The translations under genes were made by a program, and so were the position numbers. The notes under the pieces were generated by a model that saw only the letters and a program-made list of their open reading frames with translations, was not told where the DNA came from and did not search any database. Of a stretch of DNA of 64,000 nt, positions 60,933-64,000 are shown one piece after another. The DNA is from Nocardia asteroides (GTDB lineage: Bacteria > Actinomycetota > Actinomycetes > Mycobacteriales > Mycobacteriaceae): positions 4,588,001-4,652,000 of the forward strand of contig NZ_CP089214.1 in the NCBI RefSeq assembly GCF_021183625.1. The letters run 5' to 3'. Position 1 is the stretch's first letter. Every line of letters starts with the position of its first letter.

Positions 60933-62396
60933 CTACGAGGACTTTGTGTATTCGCTGTAGTCGGCCGGGTCGAACCGGCGGGTACGCCAGCGGTAGAGGA
61001 CGGTGGCGCCGGGCCAGTTGTTGGTGATCCGGCCGGCGGCATTGCGGTACCAGCTGGTGCAGAAGTTCCAGGGGGTGTCTTTCAGGCGGCCCTGGAGGTA
61101 GTCGTCCCAGTCCTGCTCGGTCTCGACCCGGGCGGCGACGGCGGTGCCGGGGCGCTCGGCCAGGTGCCGGACCGCCTGGCGGATGTAGCGCGCCTGGGAT
61201 TCGAGCATGTAGATCACCGAGCCGGCACCGATATTGGTGTTGGGGCCGTACATCATGAACAGGTTCGGGAAGTGCGGGACGGAGAGGCCGAGGAAGGCCC
61301 GCGCACCCTCGGCGCCCCACACGTCGGCGAGTTTGCGGCCGCCGACTCCGGAGATGGTGATCGGCGCCAGGAATTCGGTGCCCTTGAAGCCGGTGCCGTA
61401 GATGATCACGTCGACCTCGTGCTCGACGCCGTCGGCGGTGCGGATGCCCGCGGGGGTGACCTCGGTGATGGCGGTGGTCTCCACGGTGACGTTCGGCCGG
61501 GCGAGCGCGGGGAAGTACTCGTTGGAGAAGAGGCCGCGCTTGCAGCCTGCGGCGTAGTCGGGGGTGAGCTTGGCGAGCAGCTCGGGGTCGGTGACCTGCG
61601 TTTTCCGGTGGCGGTCGGCGAGCGTGACCACCGGGGCCTTGATGGCGGGCAGGTCGGTGAGGGCAAGGGCGAGGAACTCGAAGAAGGCCCAGATGGCGAA
61701 GCGCTCGGCGAGCCGGGTGGGGGGCAGGTACTTGAAGAGGGCGTGGTGCACGGCGGTGTACTCGACGTCGGGCTTGGGCAGCACCCAGGCGGCCGAGCGC
61801 TGGAAGAGCGTCAGCCGCGCGGCCTCGGGGGCGATCCGCGGAATGTACTGCACGGCACTGGCTCCGGTGCCGATGCAGGCGATCCGCTTGCCCGCGAGCT
61901 CGATCGAGTGGTCCCACTCGGCGGAGTGGAAGGCGGCGCCGGTGAAGGTGTCGATGCCGGGGATGTTCGGCAGCGCGGGCCGGGAGAGCTGGCCGACGGC
62001 TGGGATCAGCACGTCCGCCTCCAGGCGGTCGCCCGCGGCGGTGCGGACGGTCCAGCGGGCGGTGCGCTCGTCGTACTCGGCGTCGGTCACCTCGGTGCCG
62101 AACCGGATGAAGCGCGCCAGGTCGTGCTTTTCCGTGACTCCGCGCATGTACTCGTGGATGTCGCGCTGCTCCGAGAAGCGGCGCGGCCAGTCGGATTTCG
62201 GCTCGAACGACCACGAGTAGAGCGGGGACGGCACGTCGCAGGCCGCGCCGGGGTAGGTGTTCTCCCGCCACACGCCGCCGAGGTCGGCCGCGCGCTCCAG
62301 GATGGTGAAGTTCTGCAGTCCGTTGCGGCGCAGCTCCATGGCGAGACCGAGGCCGGCGAAGCCGGCGCCGATGACGATGATCGACGGCGAAGTCAT
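60933..62396 (-). CDS. Baeyer-Villiger-type flavin monooxygenase
   Basis: A 487-residue protein. ATG 62396 follows GGAGGA. FAD site IVIGAGFAGLGLA (about 6-18), the BVMO fingerprint FTGAAFHSAEWD (about 147-158, FxGxxxHxxxW), and NADPH site CIGTGASAVQ (about 172-181). It inserts oxygen next to ketones or oxidises N/S centres with NADPH. Nocardiae carry many paralogues; the substrate is not predictable. It is divergent from the acyl-CoA ligase gene. Confidence 0.92.
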   Translation of the reverse strand: MTSPSIIVIGAGFAGLGLAMELRRNGLQNFTILERAADLGGVWRENTYPGAACDVPSPLYSWSFEPKSDWPRRFSEQRDIHEYMRGVTEKHDLARFIRFGTEVTDAEYDERTARWTVRTAAGDRLEADVLIPAVGQLSRPALPNIPGIDTFTGAAFHSAEWDHSIELAGKRIACIGTGASAVQYIPRIAPEAARLTLFQRSAAWVLPKPDVEYTAVHHALFKYLPPTRLAERFAIWAFFEFLALALTDLPAIKAPVVTLADRHRKTQVTDPELLAKLTPDYAAGCKRGLFSNEYFPALARPNVTVETTAITEVTPAGIRTADGVEHEVDVIIYGTGFKGTEFLAPITISGVGGRKLADVWGAEGARAFLGLSVPHFPNLFMMYGPNTNIGAGSVIYMLESQARYIRQAVRHLAERPGTAVAARVETEQDWDDYLQGRLKDTPWNFCTSWYRNAAGRITNNWPGATVLYRWRTRRFDPADYSEYTKSS

Positions 62397-62903
62397 TCCT
62401 CCAGCCTAGGTGCTGAAACCGCAGGTCCGAAGAGAACGGCGGACAGCGAATCGAGATTTTCGGCCATATCGAGGTCTTGCGTAATGAAGTCCCCGCGAAG
62501 ATTCTGCATGTGCATTTGTTCACGCACTCGGGCACCGATCGTGGTGAAGAAACAGCAGGTCAGGAGATTTCGTGCATTTTGGTTCCGCTCCGGTTCATCT
62601 CGATCAGGTCGCCCTCCGGCGAACAACTGGCCGCCGCGGTGGCCGCGGGGTTACAACGGAACACGGCTCGACGGCCGGATCGGAAGTCGGCGGCGTCGCA
62701 GGGGGTGTCGCCGGCGGCCGGTCCGGTCTACCGCCTTCCTCGGATCCGATGGCAGCCGCCCTCAATTCCGGTACGGCCGTGTTGTTCCTACCGGTCGTCA
62801 CACCAACCGCCTACCCTTCGGTAGCATCGCCGGTGTGATCTGGCTCATGCCCGAAAACCGCTGGTAGCGGGCGGGCGCGGGCCCCGAGAAGGGAGTTTTG
62901 CGA
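62397..62903. other. Divergent promoter region
   Basis: 507 bases between the monooxygenase and ligase genes. A 77-codon minus frame (62393-62626) overlaps the monooxygenase start but has poor codon usage, and I do not call it. Nothing else is recognisable. Confidence 0.5.
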
Positions 62904-64000
62904 ATGTTGAGCACCATGCAGGACGAGCCGTTGTCGCTGGCGACGTTGCTGCGGTACGCGTCGACCTTCCTCGGGGATTCGACCGTCTCCACCTGGACCG
63001 GCTCCGGCGTGCGGAGCCTGACCTACCGCGAGCTCGGCGCCGAATCGGCCCGGCTGGCGAACGCGCTGCGCGGGCTCGGAATCGACGTCGGCGACCGGGT
63101 CGGCACCTTCATGTGGAACAACAACGAGCACATGGTCGCCTACATCGCGGTGCCCGCCATGGGCGCGGTGCTGCACGCGCTGAACATCCGGCTCTTCCCG
63201 GACCAGCTGGTCTACGTGGCGAACCACGCCGAGGACCAGGTGGTCATCGTGGACGGCACGCTGCTGCCGATGTTCGCCCAGTACCTGCCGAACCTGAAGA
63301 CGGTGCGGCACGTCATCGTCGCCAACGGCGACGCCGCCGCGCTGGAGGCGCCCGCGGGCGTGCAGGTGCACTCCTACACCGAACTGCTCGCGGCCCAGCC
63401 GGACAGCTACGACTTCCCGGTGATCGACGAGCGCTCCGCCGCCGCCATGTGTTACACCTCCGGCACCACCGGCGACCCGAAGGGCGTCGTCTACTCGCAC
63501 CGCTCGAACTGGCTGCACGCCATGCAGGTGCTGAGCCCGGCCAGCATGAACTTCTCCGAGCGCGACTACGTGCTCGCCATCGTCCCGCTCTTCCACGCCA
63601 ATGCCTGGGGGCTGCCGTACGCGGCGCTCATGTCCGGCGCGAATGTGCTGATGCCGGACCGCTTCCTGCAGCCGGGGCCACTGCTGGAGATGATGGCCGA
63701 CCAGCAGCCGACCTTCGCGGCCGCGGTGCCGACCATCTGGGGCGGCGTGCTCGCCGGGCTGGCCGCGAAGCCGCAGGACATCAGCCACCTGCGCTCGGTC
63801 GTCGTCGGCGGCTCCGCGGTACCGCCCGCCATGATGAAGGCCTTCGAGGAGCAGCACGGCGTCAAGATCGTGCACGCCTGGGGGATGACCGAGACCTCGC
63901 CGCTCGGCAGCGTCGCACAGCCGCCCGCCCGGGTGACCGGCGAGGAGGAGTGGGGCTACCGGATCAGCCAGGGCCGCTTCCCGGCCTCGGTGCAGGCGCG
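62904..64000 (+). CDS. Fatty acyl-CoA ligase (FadD-type), 3' end beyond the right edge
   Basis: 365 complete codons are visible. ATG 62904 has AAGGGAG eight bases upstream; ATG 62916 is an alternative. The AMP-binding signature is YTSGTTGDPKGV (about 185-196), followed by LFHANAWGLPYA and HAWGMTETSPLG, as in long- and medium-chain acyl-CoA synthetases. It activates a fatty or aryl acid as acyl-AMP, then CoA thioester. It reads away from the monooxygenase gene. Confidence 0.93.
   Translation, partial: MLSTMQDEPLSLATLLRYASTFLGDSTVSTWTGSGVRSLTYRELGAESARLANALRGLGIDVGDRVGTFMWNNNEHMVAYIAVPAMGAVLHALNIRLFPDQLVYVANHAEDQVVIVDGTLLPMFAQYLPNLKTVRHVIVANGDAAALEAPAGVQVHSYTELLAAQPDSYDFPVIDERSAAAMCYTSGTTGDPKGVVYSHRSNWLHAMQVLSPASMNFSERDYVLAIVPLFHANAWGLPYAALMSGANVLMPDRFLQPGPLLEMMADQQPTFAAAVPTIWGGVLAGLAAKPQDISHLRSVVVGGSAVPPAMMKAFEEQHGVKIVHAWGMTETSPLGSVAQPPARVTGEEEWGYRISQGRFPASVQA

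Noticed and set aside
62393..62626. 77-codon frame overlapping the monooxygenase start by four bases
   Set aside because: The overlap is suggestive, but codon usage is poor and the product has no recognisable features.
60861..64000. Flanking monooxygenase and ligase as cargo of the element
   Set aside because: They lie beyond the tRNA gene and have normal housekeeping-like composition, so they are treated as chromosomal.

Overview
The window comes from a high-G+C actinobacterium of the mycolic-acid group, most likely Nocardia or a close relative. This rests on base composition, on many ATGA/GTGA start-stop overlaps, on XRE/DUF397, DUF4254 and MmyB-type regulators, on cutinase-like secreted proteins, and on a Baeyer-Villiger monooxygenase and fatty acyl-CoA ligase in the flank. 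I infer the genus; no sequence here fixes it.

Layout. Positions 1-8742 are a defence-type island. A small protein with a gasdermin-like sequence plan sits upstream of a CHAT-protease/STAND-NTPase gene that leaves the window on the left. It is followed by an HNH-NACHT protein, a two-helix SLATT membrane protein and a convergent TIR protein. The last three are visibly less G+C-rich than their surroundings. A decayed fragment of a MoxR-type ATPase gene lies between the two groups.

Positions 9186-30521 are an accessory metabolic and regulatory region. A tight minus-strand operon encodes an acyl-CoA-dehydrogenase-fold flavoenzyme, a class III aminotransferase fused to a kinase-like domain, a GlmS-type amidotransferase and a methionyl-tRNA-synthetase-like enzyme. 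Three DUF4254 proteins precede it. A plus-strand operon holds two P450s, one without the ExxR motif, a DUF574-type methyltransferase and small proteins. Several XRE-family regulators, a LOG-family protein, a GAF/PAS-like protein and a short-chain dehydrogenase complete the region. The product, if there is one, is not identified.

Positions 31116-59517 carry the transfer genes of an integrative conjugative element. They encode secreted cutinase/lipase-like proteins, a ParA-like ATPase fused to a SARP-type regulator, a winged-helix MoxR ATPase with an HExxH-VWA partner, a lytic transglycosylase/NlpC protein, a replication-relaxation protein, a TraG-type coupling ATPase, two methyltransferase-fold proteins, a sigma-region-4-like activator, a VirB2-like pilin, VirB6-like and PrgI-VirB4 proteins, and a large serine integrase. 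Two minus- and plus-strand transfer operons diverge from 50258-50731, where two oppositely oriented arrays of direct repeats with exact 11-bp phasing flank the promoters. The integrase reading frame runs into a tRNA-Arg(CCU) gene at 59445-59517, which marks the right integration boundary. The left boundary was not found and may lie outside the window.

Positions 59596-64000 look like chromosomal flank: a membrane-anchored proline-rich protein, a Baeyer-Villiger monooxygenase and the start of a fatty acyl-CoA ligase.
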